64,000 bases of DNA, from positions 992,001 through 1,056,000 of the forward strand of contig NZ_CABPSF010000003.1 of the NCBI RefSeq assembly GCF_902459685.1, read 5' to 3'. The DNA comes from Pandoraea iniqua. Its GTDB lineage: Bacteria > Pseudomonadota > Gammaproteobacteria > Burkholderiales > Burkholderiaceae. A program made the translations under genes and the position numbers. The notes below the pieces were generated by a model. It was not told where the DNA came from, did not search any database, and worked only from the letters and a program-made list of their open reading frames with translations. Of this stretch, positions 44,853 through 53,581 are shown in pieces (position 1 is the stretch's first letter; each line of letters starts with the position of its first letter).

Positions 44853-46403
44853 TCAGCGCGCTGCCGTTTTGTGAGGAACCGGCTGGGGTAGCGCCTCTGC
44901 ATCGGGCTGCCATCCGCCACCCAAGGCGCGGAAAACGGCCACCTGATCGTCGGCAACGCGCAGCGTGCTTTGCGCCAGCGCCGCATCGGCAACGGCGAGC
45001 GAGCGTTGCGCGTCAAGCAGTTCGAGGAAGTCGATGGCACCCGCCCGATAACTGCGCTCGGCCAGCATCAACGCCTGTGCGTGTTGCGCGCGGGATGCCC
45101 GCAACGCATCACGGCGAGCCCATTGCGCGCCGTAGTGCGTAAGCGCTTGCTCGGTTTCCTTGAGTGCGACAAGCACGCGCGCGTCGAATGCCGCAAGCGA
45201 GGCGATGTCATCTGCCCGAGCGGCGGCCAGACGCGCGCGGCTGGCCGTCATGTTCGGGATCTGCCAGCGGATGAGCGGGCCTACGCCCCAGCTCACGCTA
45301 TAACGATTGCCCAGCGACGCGAGACTGCCCGATGTCGACAACCACTCCACGCCGCCACCCAGCGAAATACCCGGATAGAGGTCTGCTGTTGCCACCCCGA
45401 CACGCGCGGTCGCCGCCGCGAGCCGTCGCTCCATCGCGCGCAGATCGGGCCGCCGCTGCAACAAGCTCGCACCGTCGCCCACGGGAAATGGCTGTGCAAG
45501 CGCAGGCACTCGCTGACACTGCTCGGCTGGCGCGGGCAGCGTCGCCGGGGGCCGCCCGGTGAGCACGGCAAGCTCATAGAGCGCGGCACGCCGGTTACCC
45601 TCAAGCACCGGCAAGCTCGCGCGGGTGTCGTCGACAAACGCCTGAGCGCGAATGACTTCGAGCGTCGAGACCAACCCACGCACCTGCTGTGTGCGTGTCA
45701 GGTCGGCAATATGCGTGGCGATATCGAGCGTGCGCTGCGCCACGTCGCGCTGCTGCGCAAAGCCGCAGGCCTGCGCGTAAGCCGCCACCGTCTGCGCCGC
45801 AACCACCACTTGCATCGCCTGCGCGTCGGCAAGCGAGGCGTCCGCTTCCGCCTCGGCAGCATCGATCGCATGCCCCACGCGGCCCCAGAGATCGACTTCC
45901 CAAGACAACGCAAACGACGGTGCCCAGGCCCATCGGGTGTTGGCCTGCGTGCCACGACTGGCGGCGACGGTCTGATCGGCGGCCGGTTTGCCGTACTGCA
46001 CGCCAAACGATGCGTCGGTCTGTGGCAGCCGCATGGCGCCGGTTTCGTCAAAGACTGCCCGCGCCTGCTGCACGCGCGCTGCTGCGACCGCGAGATCGCG
46101 GTTCTGCGTGAGCGCGTCGCGCACAAGTGCGTCGAGTACCGGGTCTTGATACAGGCGCCACCAGTGCGTTGGCACGTCGCCGGTCGTGACCGGGGCTGGC
46201 GGGGCTGGCGGGGCTGGAAGGAGTTGGGAGGCTTGCGATAGCGAAGCAAATGCCCCCTGCGTCCCGATCGTCGGCACGGGGGCGTGATAATTCGGTCCTA
46301 CGCTACATCCGGCAAGACCGGTGAGCGCAATAGCCAGTGATGAAACAAGTGATGACAAACGAGGCACAACAGCCCCGGAGACAGCAGAAGCGACGAGAAC
46401 CAT
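44853..46403 (-). CDS. Outer-membrane efflux lipoprotein (NodT/OprM family)
   Basis: Encodes up to 516 aa. The lipoprotein signal ends in LTGLAGC; family landmarks follow: CSVGPNYHAPVP, WWRLYQDPVLDALVRDALTQNRDLAVA, GTQANTRWAWAPSFALSWEVDLWGRV in sections, and LLQRRPDLRAMERRLAAATARVGVA. It forms the TolC-like channel of the pump. The start is uncertain: the ATG at 46403 has no good ribosome-binding site, and a GTG at 46367 (before PRLSSLVSSLAIALTG) would give a more typical signal. First gene of the efflux operon, 128 bp before the adaptor. Confidence 0.9.
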   Translation of the reverse strand: MVLVASAVSGAVVPRLSSLVSSLAIALTGLAGCSVGPNYHAPVPTIGTQGAFASLSQASQLLPAPPAPPAPVTTGDVPTHWWRLYQDPVLDALVRDALTQNRDLAVAAARVQQARAVFDETGAMRLPQTDASFGVQYGKPAADQTVAASRGTQANTRWAWAPSFALSWEVDLWGRVGHAIDAAEAEADASLADAQAMQVVVAAQTVAAYAQACGFAQQRDVAQRTLDIATHIADLTRTQQVRGLVSTLEVIRAQAFVDDTRASLPVLEGNRRAALYELAVLTGRPPATLPAPAEQCQRVPALAQPFPVGDGASLLQRRPDLRAMERRLAAATARVGVATADLYPGISLGGGVEWLSTSGSLASLGNRYSVSWGVGPLIRWQIPNMTASRARLAAARADDIASLAAFDARVLVALKETEQALTHYGAQWARRDALRASRAQHAQALMLAERSYRAGAIDFLELLDAQRSLAVADAALAQSTLRVADDQVAVFRALGGGWQPDAEALPQPVPHKTAAR

Positions 46404-46497
46404 GGCAGGCAGCAGCGAGCAGACAAATCAGGAGATCCGATGGTATGGTGAACACCGCGCGGCAATCGCGCGAAGACTGCACATTCATCGTCGCAAA

Positions 46498-47277
46498 ATG
46501 GACATCCTGATTGACATTCACACGGGCAGCGCCCCGCCCCCCGTCGCCATCGTGGCGACCGATCCGCCCTCCCGCGCAGCCTATCCCATGCACTCGCATC
46601 GCCACGGCCAACTGATTCACGCCATCGCCGGCGTGATGATCGTGCGCACGAACGAAGGCAGTTGGGTCGTGCCGACGGGACGCGCCGTCTGGGTGCCCGG
46701 TGACACTGAACACGCCATCGAAATGGCCGGTGAAGTGCAGATGCGCACCGTGTTCGTTGCCCCCGGCGTGCGCACCGCGTTGCCGGCCAAATGCCGCGTG
46801 ATTACCGTCACCCCGCTGCTGCGAGAGTTGATTCTCGCCGCCGGGACACTGACGCCCGCGGCAGTGACGTCCGACGTGCACTGCCGCGACGGACGCGTCG
46901 TGGCCCTCATGCTCGACGAGATTGAACAGGCGCCCGCACTTTCGCTGCATGTGCCAATGCCACAACACCCCGCGCTTGCTGCGTTATGCATGGCGCTGAT
47001 TCACGATCCGTCGCAACCGGTCACGCTGGCCGGCTGGGCACAGACTGCGCATATGAACGAGCGCACCCTCGCGCGCACCTTCAAGCGCGAGACGGGTATG
47101 ACCCACGGTGCTTGGTGCCGCCATGCGCGGCTGCTGCTCAGTCTGCCGAGGCTGGCCACCGGCACGCCGATCCTGACGCTGGCGCTCGAACACGGCTACG
47201 ACAGCCCTAGCGCTTTCGCTGCCATGTTTCGCAAAACCCTCGGCGTGCCGCCCAGTGAATACTTCCGCGAACGTTGA
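46498..47277 (+). CDS. AraC family transcriptional regulator
   Basis: Encodes 259 aa from the ATG at 46498 (MDILIDIHTGS). Earlier in-frame ATGs at 46321 and 46402 would put its start inside the divergent efflux gene, so they are disfavoured. The N-terminal cupin has YPMHSHRHGQLIHAIAGVMIV and WVVPTGRAVWVPGDTEHAIEM; the C-terminal double HTH has LAGWAQTAHMNERTLARTFKRETG and ILTLALEHGYDSPSAFAAMFRKTLGVPPSEYFR. It resembles NimR/YdhB-type AraC proteins that control a divergent exporter, and likely regulates the efflux operon here. Confidence 0.88.
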   Translation: MDILIDIHTGSAPPPVAIVATDPPSRAAYPMHSHRHGQLIHAIAGVMIVRTNEGSWVVPTGRAVWVPGDTEHAIEMAGEVQMRTVFVAPGVRTALPAKCRVITVTPLLRELILAAGTLTPAAVTSDVHCRDGRVVALMLDEIEQAPALSLHVPMPQHPALAALCMALIHDPSQPVTLAGWAQTAHMNERTLARTFKRETGMTHGAWCRHARLLLSLPRLATGTPILTLALEHGYDSPSAFAAMFRKTLGVPPSEYFRER

Positions 47278-47483
47278 CGGTAGCGGGTGACAGCGCTGAT
47301 CGCCGTTGCGGCAGTTGTAGCGATGGCAGAAGCTGGCGGCGTCGAAGTCGTTGAAGTTGTCCGGATCGCGACGACGACAGGCCGCATTGCGAGCGCACTC
47401 AGCGGTGCCGCGTCGATAGAGTGATGTTGATCCGATATCCTCTTCACCGACGCTGGCCGGCACTGCCGGCAGGCCTTTATCCG

Positions 47484-48419
47484 ATGGATCTTCTTCACTG
47501 CATGCGGACGTTCGTCATTCTGGCGGACGCCGGAAGTTTTTCGCGCACCGCGCAACGCCTCGATCAAACCCCGTCGCAAGTCACGCGCGCCATTTCCGCC
47601 CTCGAAGCGCATCTGGGCATCCGGCTCCTGCATCGCACGACGCGCTCGATGGCACTCACGGAAGCCGGCCAGCGTTATCTGTCGCGAACGCGGGCCGTGC
47701 TCGACGCGGTCGAACTCAGCGAGCGCGAAGCGCAAGGGGCAGCGCACCACCCAAGGGGGCGCCTGCGCGTGCATTGCAGCGCGAGCATCGCCAACTGCTT
47801 TTTGATTCCGCTGGCCGAGCCGTTTCAACGGGCCTACCCCGACGTACGCGTCGACCTGACCATCGCACCGCGGCTGCCGGATCTGGTACGAGACCAGTAC
47901 GACGTCGCGCTCGTGGTGAGCGCTGCGTTACCGCCCTCGGATCTGGTCGGTATCGATCTCGGCCCGATTCGCAGCGTGTTCTGCGCCTCGCCCGAGTATG
48001 TGGCGACGTACGGTCTGCCGCGCTCGCCGCAGGATCTGGTGACCCATCGGTGTCTGCAATTGGTCGCGCCATCGTACGACGACCGGCTCTGGCGATTTTC
48101 CGGTGAGGATGACGATCCCCTCGCCATCGACCCGGTGCTCACGGTGGATACCGCCGCGTCGCTGGTGATCGCAGCGCGCGAAGGCGTGGGTATCGCACTG
48201 CTGCCCTCGTTCGTCGTGGCCGACGATTTACGCGAGGGCCGTCTTGTGCCGCTGCTACCGCAATGCGCGTCGGCCAGCGTCAATCTGTACCTGCTCTACG
48301 CCTCGCGCCAGCATCTCGACGCGAAGATCCGCGTTTGGGTCGACTTTATGCGCGACCCGATACGCCGGCAGCTGCACGCGTCGGCCGGGCATAGCAGTAA
48401 CGGTGCGCCCAACGGCTAA
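47484..48419 (+). CDS. LysR family transcriptional regulator
   Basis: Encodes 311 aa from the ATG at 47484 (MDLLHCMRTFVILADAGSFSRTAQRLDQTPSQVTRAI in sections), the standard LysR winged helix. The substrate-binding domain follows (GRLRVHCSASIANCFLIPLAEPFQ onward), with the usual GVGIALLPSFVVADDLREGRLVPLL near the end. The target is unknown: no divergent gene lies close by. The upstream gap (47278-47483) holds a minus-strand ORF start but nothing I can support. Confidence 0.9.
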   Translation: MDLLHCMRTFVILADAGSFSRTAQRLDQTPSQVTRAISALEAHLGIRLLHRTTRSMALTEAGQRYLSRTRAVLDAVELSEREAQGAAHHPRGRLRVHCSASIANCFLIPLAEPFQRAYPDVRVDLTIAPRLPDLVRDQYDVALVVSAALPPSDLVGIDLGPIRSVFCASPEYVATYGLPRSPQDLVTHRCLQLVAPSYDDRLWRFSGEDDDPLAIDPVLTVDTAASLVIAAREGVGIALLPSFVVADDLREGRLVPLLPQCASASVNLYLLYASRQHLDAKIRVWVDFMRDPIRRQLHASAGHSSNGAPNG

Positions 48420-48451
48420 TGCTTACGGCTTGCTGGCTTGCGGCTCGCTGC

Positions 48452-48481
48452 ATTACTCAGAATTACTCAGGATTACTCAGG
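48452..48481. repeat. 10-bp tandem repeat, three copies
   Basis: ATTACTCAGA, ATTACTCAGG and ATTACTCAGG follow without gaps. The stop codon of the convergent gene at 48473 lies inside the array. Confidence 0.9.
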
Positions 48482-48829
48482 CCGCGACGGACGGGCAATC
48501 GCATCGAACGTGCGGGTCTGACGCGGATGCTGCAAGTCGCGCGTATCCAGCGCCCGCTGCGTTGCGGCGACGTCCTGAGCGCTCGGGCCCGGCTGCGCGC
48601 CGTTGCGCTCGCTTGCAACACGGTTGATGGCTTCACTGGCCGATTGCGCGTCGGCAACAGGTGCCGAGGCACGGAGCCCGGTCGACGGATGCAGCGCGGG
48701 CGCCGCCTGATTTACCTGACGAATGCTGCCGAGATCACCCGTCCCCAGATATGACTGGGCACTGGCGTTGCCGCCGAACAATGCAACCGCCAGACACAGG
48801 CAGACAGCGATAAGGTTGGTGCGGATCAT
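48473..48829 (-). CDS. Small secreted hypothetical protein
   Basis: Encodes 118 aa from the ATG at 48829 with a GGGGG motif upstream. The signal peptide (TNLIAVCLCLAVALFGGNASAQ) is clear, with the cut after ASA. The mature part is polar: QSYLGTGDLGSIRQVNQAAPALHPSTG, then SASEAINRVASERNG and a basic, Gln-rich end. No domain or family. It is convergent with the LysR gene; its 3' end lies in a 10-bp tandem repeat. Confidence 0.65.
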   Translation of the reverse strand: MIRTNLIAVCLCLAVALFGGNASAQSYLGTGDLGSIRQVNQAAPALHPSTGLRASAPVADAQSASEAINRVASERNGAQPGPSAQDVAATQRALDTRDLQHPRQTRTFDAIARPSRPE

Positions 48830-49089
48830 ATTGGCCCCCGTTTGGCTTGATGGATGACCTGAGGTCATCTGTTGTGGGTCTTTCGACATGACTGAATTGT
48901 CTCAGCCGAAAAGCCATTTGTCGCCCGCACAAATCACAGTTGCATGGCGATTGAATCTCCGTTGCATCACCGTTCACCCCGCCTCCGAGGGGTATCCCCA
49001 ACCCTGTCATTTTCGGTAGTTTCTTCTGCTACACTGCGCAAAAAATGGGTCTCAGGCCCACGGGATAGCAGGTGATGACGGGGGATCCC

Positions 49090-50178
49090 ATGTCGGACGA
49101 CATCAGTTTTCGGCGAGCGTCGGACGCCGTTCAGGCAGTCGGTGCCGGACAGGCAGACTGGCTCGACGTTGTACAGACCGCGCGCGATTTTCTCGGGGCG
49201 GAAGCGGCCACGTTTCTGTGCCACGACAAACAAAGCCGCTCGGTACGGTTCATCGAGCATGCGGGGCATGAAGACAGCCTGATTCAGGAATACGCGCAGC
49301 ATTACTACCAGTACGACGACTCGACCCGCCGCTTCTGGGACGCCCCGGCCGGCACTTGGTACGACTCGTCCATCGCGCTCAAGCACGAATCGCCGAACGA
49401 CCGCGTGTTCTGGAACGAATTCATGCGCCCGTACCAGCTTCAGCAACTGGTCGGCGTCGTCATTTGCAACGACAGCGACGTGCTCACCGCCCTGAGCATC
49501 CAGCGCATGCATGTGGTCGAACCGAACTTCGCCCACGCCGCCCGCATCGCCGAATACGAACGCCTGCTCGCCGCTGCGTTCGCCGCGCGGCGCGCCGCCA
49601 CCCGCATGAGCCTCGACGCGCTTGGCCAGATGCTCGACCCCACACGCGAAGGTTTCCTCATTGCGTCGCCCGATGGCTGGACGCTCGATGCCGCCGCAGG
49701 TCTCGACGTGCTGCTCGGCAGCCCCGATTGTCAACTCGTGCTCAAACAACGGCGCCTCACGCACCGTCAGTCCGACTGGCAGGCACGGCTGTCGGCGACG
49801 CTCGCCGAAGTGAGTACTTCCGGGGTGGCCGCCTCGCTGGTGGTCCCCGACTCATGGGGCCATGCGTTCCGGCTGACGTTGCGCCCGCTCGGCAACAACA
49901 TGAATCACGGCCTGCGCTCGGCAGTGGGTATTCGCGTGGAGCGGCGCAGCATCTTCAATGTGCCGACCGAAGCCGCGCTGCGCGAACATTTCGCCCTCAC
50001 ACGGGCCGAGGCACGCCTGTTTCATCACCTCGTGGCGGGTCTTACGATCGGCGAATGCAGCGATGTGCTGCAACTGGGCACGAGTACGCTGCGCACCCAG
50101 TTGTCGGCCATTCTGCGTAAAACCGGGTGCCATCGTCAGGGGGAATTGCTGCGTCTCGCCGCCATGCTCAGTCCGTGA
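49090..50178 (+). CDS. LuxR-type HTH transcriptional regulator
   Basis: Encodes 362 aa from the ATG at 49090, which has GGGGGATCCC directly upstream; an ATG at 49075 is also possible. The C-terminal LuxR-type HTH is LTRAEARLFHHLVAGLTIGECSDVLQLGTSTLRTQLSAILRKTG in sections. The N-terminal 280 residues look like a sensory region (FLGAEAATFLCHDKQSRSV, then two PAS/GAF-like parts) without the residues of an acyl-homoserine-lactone pocket. No receiver domain. No luxI-like gene is near. Target unknown. A short palindromic element (GGGG TAT CCCC, 48989-48999) lies about 90 bp upstream. Confidence 0.82.
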   Translation: MSDDISFRRASDAVQAVGAGQADWLDVVQTARDFLGAEAATFLCHDKQSRSVRFIEHAGHEDSLIQEYAQHYYQYDDSTRRFWDAPAGTWYDSSIALKHESPNDRVFWNEFMRPYQLQQLVGVVICNDSDVLTALSIQRMHVVEPNFAHAARIAEYERLLAAAFAARRAATRMSLDALGQMLDPTREGFLIASPDGWTLDAAAGLDVLLGSPDCQLVLKQRRLTHRQSDWQARLSATLAEVSTSGVAASLVVPDSWGHAFRLTLRPLGNNMNHGLRSAVGIRVERRSIFNVPTEAALREHFALTRAEARLFHHLVAGLTIGECSDVLQLGTSTLRTQLSAILRKTGCHRQGELLRLAAMLSP

Positions 50179-50244
50179 TCCCAGCCTGAGCACCGACTAA
50201 GCGTGGCTTAGTTGCGGCTCAGTTGCCGTTCGATAGCGGCGTGA

Positions 50245-51777
50245 TCAGGCCTTAAGTATCGTGCTGCGCGTGCAGTTGCGACCCGCTTGCTTCGCCAAAT
50301 AGAGCTGCTCGTCGGCCGCGCGCAGAATGGCCTCGCCACTCTCGCTTTCGGCGGCCAGTCCGGTGGCCGCGCCCACACTCACAGTCACCGTGCCCATTGC
50401 GCTGCCCGTATGCGCAATTTGCAATCGCTCAATGGCGTGCCGGATCTGCTCGGCCATCTTCGCGGCCCCCGCCGCCGGCGTGTCGGGCATGACCACGGCA
50501 AATTCTTCACCACCGAAGCGCGCGGCCATATCGGCGTCGCGGCGCATGTGCCCGGCGATGTTGTGCGCCACCGCACGCAAGACGTCATCCCCCACGGCGT
50601 GGCCGTATTCGTCGTTGAAGTGCTTGAAATAGTCGACATCGATGAACAGCACCGAGAGCGACGTGCCCGAGCGCTGCGCCCGCCGCCACTCCAGCGCGAG
50701 CTTGCTGTCGAGCGCACGGCGATTGCTCAGCCCCGTGAGACCGTCGGTCACCGACAGACTCGCGAGCCGTGTCATGGCCGTGGCGCGCATGCGAATCGCG
50801 GCGACCAACAGCCACGACCCGGCAATCAGGGTGGCCGCGCAGGCCAGTGCGATCGAGCCGAAGGTCGCCACGCTCCAGCGCCATTCGCGCATCGTGCCCG
50901 TGGTCAACGGCGTAATCACCACATATAACGATGCCCCGGGCACGCGCACCGACCGGTAGTCGCGGGCGCGCGCGCCTGCGGGAAACGACAAGGCCGTGAG
51001 CAGATCACCATCGCGTGTGGCATTGCCGGGCAACCTCACGACAGTCCCGGGCCGTACGTCGCCACACGGCGCACACGCCAGCACGGTGCCCTTGTCTTCC
51101 ACGATCTGAATGGTCTTGATGTCGATCGACTCGACCTCCGTCACCAGATTCTGGAAGTGGTCGAGACGCAGGGCAATGACCGCCACCCCCGCAAACGAAT
51201 GGTCCGGTGCATTCACACGGCGCGTGAGCGCAACCGACAGCAGGCCGCCGTGCACGCGTGACGCATACGGCTGCGAGATGTACAGGCCAAGCGAGGGGTT
51301 GCCCAGATGCGAGCGGAAGTAGTCGCGATCGGAGACGTCGATCAACGTGTCGGAATCGGGGTGCAGCGGTGCCGCGATCTTGCCCGTCTTGTCGACCACG
51401 TAAGCGTCGTCGAGAAAATCGCGGCTCAGCATCTGGCCGAAACGCACCCGGTCGCGCACCCGGTCGGTAAAGAGTGGCGTGGCGGGGTTTTCCGCATCGC
51501 GCACCATGTCTTTGAGCAAGGTGTCGTAGACGGCGATGTTGCCGCCCAGACTGGTCGCGACCACGGTCGCCGCGCTCTGGGCGCGGTCCAGCGTGGACTC
51601 GATCCGCCCCTCGCGATTGTTCTCGAGCGAGGCGGCCACGCCGATCAGGATCGCCAGCGCGATGACGGTGCCGACGATGCCGATCATGACCGGCCGACGG
51701 TCGAACTTGTCGACCACCCGCCGCAGGCGTTTGCCTGCCCATATCTGAAGACGGTGAGGGCCTGAAGGTGTCGACAT
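50245..51777 (-). CDS. Membrane-bound diguanylate cyclase (Cache-GGDEF)
   Basis: Encodes 510 aa. Two transmembrane segments (about residues 31-50 and 303-325) flank a periplasmic Cache-type sensor (DAYVVDKTGKIAAPLHPDSDTLIDVSDRDYF, YISQPYASRVHGGLLSVALTRRV in sections). The cytoplasmic GGDEF domain is intact: DGLTGLSNRRALD, FIDVDYFKHFNDEYGHAVGDDVLR and the active-site loop GGEEF. An inhibitory I-site RxxD (RDAD) lies exactly five residues before GGEEF, so product feedback is expected. It should make c-di-GMP. It is divergent from the BLUF gene with a 92-bp gap between starts. Confidence 0.94.
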   Translation of the reverse strand: MSTPSGPHRLQIWAGKRLRRVVDKFDRRPVMIGIVGTVIALAILIGVAASLENNREGRIESTLDRAQSAATVVATSLGGNIAVYDTLLKDMVRDAENPATPLFTDRVRDRVRFGQMLSRDFLDDAYVVDKTGKIAAPLHPDSDTLIDVSDRDYFRSHLGNPSLGLYISQPYASRVHGGLLSVALTRRVNAPDHSFAGVAVIALRLDHFQNLVTEVESIDIKTIQIVEDKGTVLACAPCGDVRPGTVVRLPGNATRDGDLLTALSFPAGARARDYRSVRVPGASLYVVITPLTTGTMREWRWSVATFGSIALACAATLIAGSWLLVAAIRMRATAMTRLASLSVTDGLTGLSNRRALDSKLALEWRRAQRSGTSLSVLFIDVDYFKHFNDEYGHAVGDDVLRAVAHNIAGHMRRDADMAARFGGEEFAVVMPDTPAAGAAKMAEQIRHAIERLQIAHTGSAMGTVTVSVGAATGLAAESESGEAILRAADEQLYLAKQAGRNCTRSTILKA

Positions 51778-51869
51778 GCCCGTCCTTTCCTCGCGAGAAG
51801 ATGAGGTATTCTAATGCGCGTCACCCCGATCCATCATCGTATTTCATTGCCGCCTTCCGGACCCCTCCC

Positions 51870-52265
51870 ATGACCGAGTGTTACGCGTACCTGAGCCGTG
51901 CCCTGCCCGACCTGGATCCGCTCATGCTCTCGAAGATCATCGTCCATTCACGCGGCTTCAATGCGACCTACGGCATCACGGGCGTACTGCTCTACGACGG
52001 CGTCACGTTCTATCAATACATCGAAGGTCCGAGCGAGCCGCTTGCCGACGCACGCCAGCGCATCGAGGCCTCACAGCATCACGACGACATTCAGGTGCTG
52101 CTCGACGGCACCCCCCATACGCCCGGCGCTTTCCCGACATGGAGTCTGGGCTATCTGATGCTCGACACCCCGGCGCAGGCCCTGCGTGCCTTCGTCATGC
52201 CCGCCGATCATGCCGCTCTGGTGGCCGCGTTTGCCAGTCTCGCCGAAAAATCGGACGCGATGTAA
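51870..52265 (+). CDS. BLUF domain blue-light sensor, stand-alone
   Basis: Encodes 131 aa from the ATG at 51870 (MTECYAYLSRA); a longer frame runs into the divergent gene. The three flavin-site residues are present with AppA spacing: Tyr7, Asn31 (GFNATYGITGVLLYDG) and Gln49 (FYQYIEG), 24 and 18 residues apart. The W-S-x-G element (FPTWSLGYLM, Trp91) is also there. It should bind FAD and respond to blue light. There is no effector domain, so it must act on another protein, as PixD and BlsA do. The adjacent diguanylate cyclase is a candidate partner. Confidence 0.9.
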   Translation: MTECYAYLSRALPDLDPLMLSKIIVHSRGFNATYGITGVLLYDGVTFYQYIEGPSEPLADARQRIEASQHHDDIQVLLDGTPHTPGAFPTWSLGYLMLDTPAQALRAFVMPADHAALVAAFASLAEKSDAM

Positions 52266-52287
52266 TCCTATCCGGCGCAAGCCAATA

Positions 52288-52329
52288 ACAAAACGCCGGG
52301 CAGCCCCCCAGAGGTGCCCGGCGTTTGTC
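52288..52329. terminator. Bidirectional terminator after the BLUF gene
   Basis: ACAAAACGCCGGGCA and TGCCCGGCGTTTGT pair around a 12-base loop. It lies between the BLUF gene and the convergent end of the ABC/dehydrogenase operon. Confidence 0.85.
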
Positions 52330-52422
52330 GTTACATCAGAGGCGTTTGTCAGCCGCTGGATCAGGCAGCCATATTGTCATGCCGTCCCGATCCGAAGCTG
52401 CGCCCGGTCGTAGCGTTTAGTC

Positions 52423-53469
52423 TTAGCGCTCGATCTGACGGTTCCAGCGCTGGTCCCACTGGGCACGGCGTTGGTTGATCGCATCCCAGTCCACGGTCTT
52501 GATGTCTTTGACCAGATCGTCGATCTTGCCCAGACGCTTTTGCATCGATGCCGGCACGGTGGCCTGCGGATTGGTCGGGATGTAAGCCCCCGCCGCTGCG
52601 GCCAGCGTTTGACCGCGTGCCGACAGCAGGTACTGGGCAAGCTTCTGCGCCTGCGCATTGTCCGGGCTGTTCTTCACCACGCACAGGTCGACCAGCAACT
52701 GCACTGCACCTTCCTTCGGCGCCACGTAAGCCACCGGGATGTTCTTGTCCTGAAGGTCGCTGACGGCCGTCGGCGTGAGCGGGAAGATGGCAGCCTCGCC
52801 CGTCTGGATCATTTCCGAGAGCTTGGCCGAATTCGGGATGTACTCGACCACGTTCGGGCCGACGGTCGTCGCCCACTTGGTGAAGCCCGGCTCGACGTTG
52901 GTCTCGCTGCCGCCCCAGATACGGTTGAGCGCGAGGAAACCATGCAGACCGAACGTGCTGCTCGAGGCCGACTGGAACACCACCTTGCCCTTGAACTTCG
53001 GATCGGCAAAGTCGGTCCACGAGGTCGGTGCCGCCCAGCCCTTTTCCTTGAAGATCTTGGTGTTGTAGCCGATGCCGGTCATGCCCAGTTGCACGCCTGC
53101 GCCCATGTCGTCTTTCACGCGTGCGAACGGGTACAGCTCTTTGAGCACGGGCGAGTCGTCGAGCTTCTGGCACACGCCCATGCTGATGGCACGCGCCATC
53201 ACGCCGTCGTCGAGAAACACGACGTGCATCTGCGGGCTGTTACGGTTGGCGAGCAGCTTGGCCAGCACGTCCGACGACGTACCCGGCACCACCACTACCT
53301 TCACGTTGTTGGCCTTCTCGAACTCGGGAAAGACCTGGCTCGTGTAAGCCTTTTCCATCGGGCCGCCGTTCATGCCGATGTAGAGCGTTTTGGTCTGCGA
53401 CCAGGCTGCGCTGCTCGTGCCCAGTGCCAGCGCCGCAGCGCACATGACGACCTTCTTGGATAGCTTCAT
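52423..53469 (-). CDS. ABC transporter substrate-binding protein (polyamine/iron-type fold)
   Basis: Encodes 348 aa from the ATG at 53469, with AAGGAG upstream. The signal peptide ends about SSAAWSQ. The mature part (LYIGMNGGPMEKAYTSQVFPEFEKANN, MTGIGYNTKIFKEKGW, PTSWTDFADPKFKGKV) is of the PotD/Fbp type (family 1/8 binding proteins). It delivers substrate to the permease and ATPase encoded upstream in the same operon. It is last, after the dehydrogenase genes, with a 112-bp gap. The real ligand is unknown, probably a small amino compound. Confidence 0.88.
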   Translation of the reverse strand: MKLSKKVVMCAAALALGTSSAAWSQTKTLYIGMNGGPMEKAYTSQVFPEFEKANNVKVVVVPGTSSDVLAKLLANRNSPQMHVVFLDDGVMARAISMGVCQKLDDSPVLKELYPFARVKDDMGAGVQLGMTGIGYNTKIFKEKGWAAPTSWTDFADPKFKGKVVFQSASSSTFGLHGFLALNRIWGGSETNVEPGFTKWATTVGPNVVEYIPNSAKLSEMIQTGEAAIFPLTPTAVSDLQDKNIPVAYVAPKEGAVQLLVDLCVVKNSPDNAQAQKLAQYLLSARGQTLAAAAGAYIPTNPQATVPASMQKRLGKIDDLVKDIKTVDWDAINQRRAQWDQRWNRQIER

Positions 53470-53581
53470 CGTGGTTCTCCTTGCGTTTCGAGAGGTAAGG
53501 AACGTGTGAGTGACGTTTTTTGACGTTGAGTGATTGCGTAACTTATGAAATAGCGAGTGACTGCGTGATGCTTCAGGCGCC

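Noticed and set aside
46984-47463. Minus-strand ORF with several Cys starting in the AraC-LysR gap
   Set aside because: Most of it is antisense to the AraC gene; no ribosome-binding site and no recognised domain. The Cys-containing N-terminal part could be a gene remnant but cannot be supported.
50196-50212. Hairpin ACTAAGC-GTG-GCTTAGT between the LuxR and diguanylate cyclase genes
   Set aside because: The stem is short and no T-run follows, so I do not call it a terminator.
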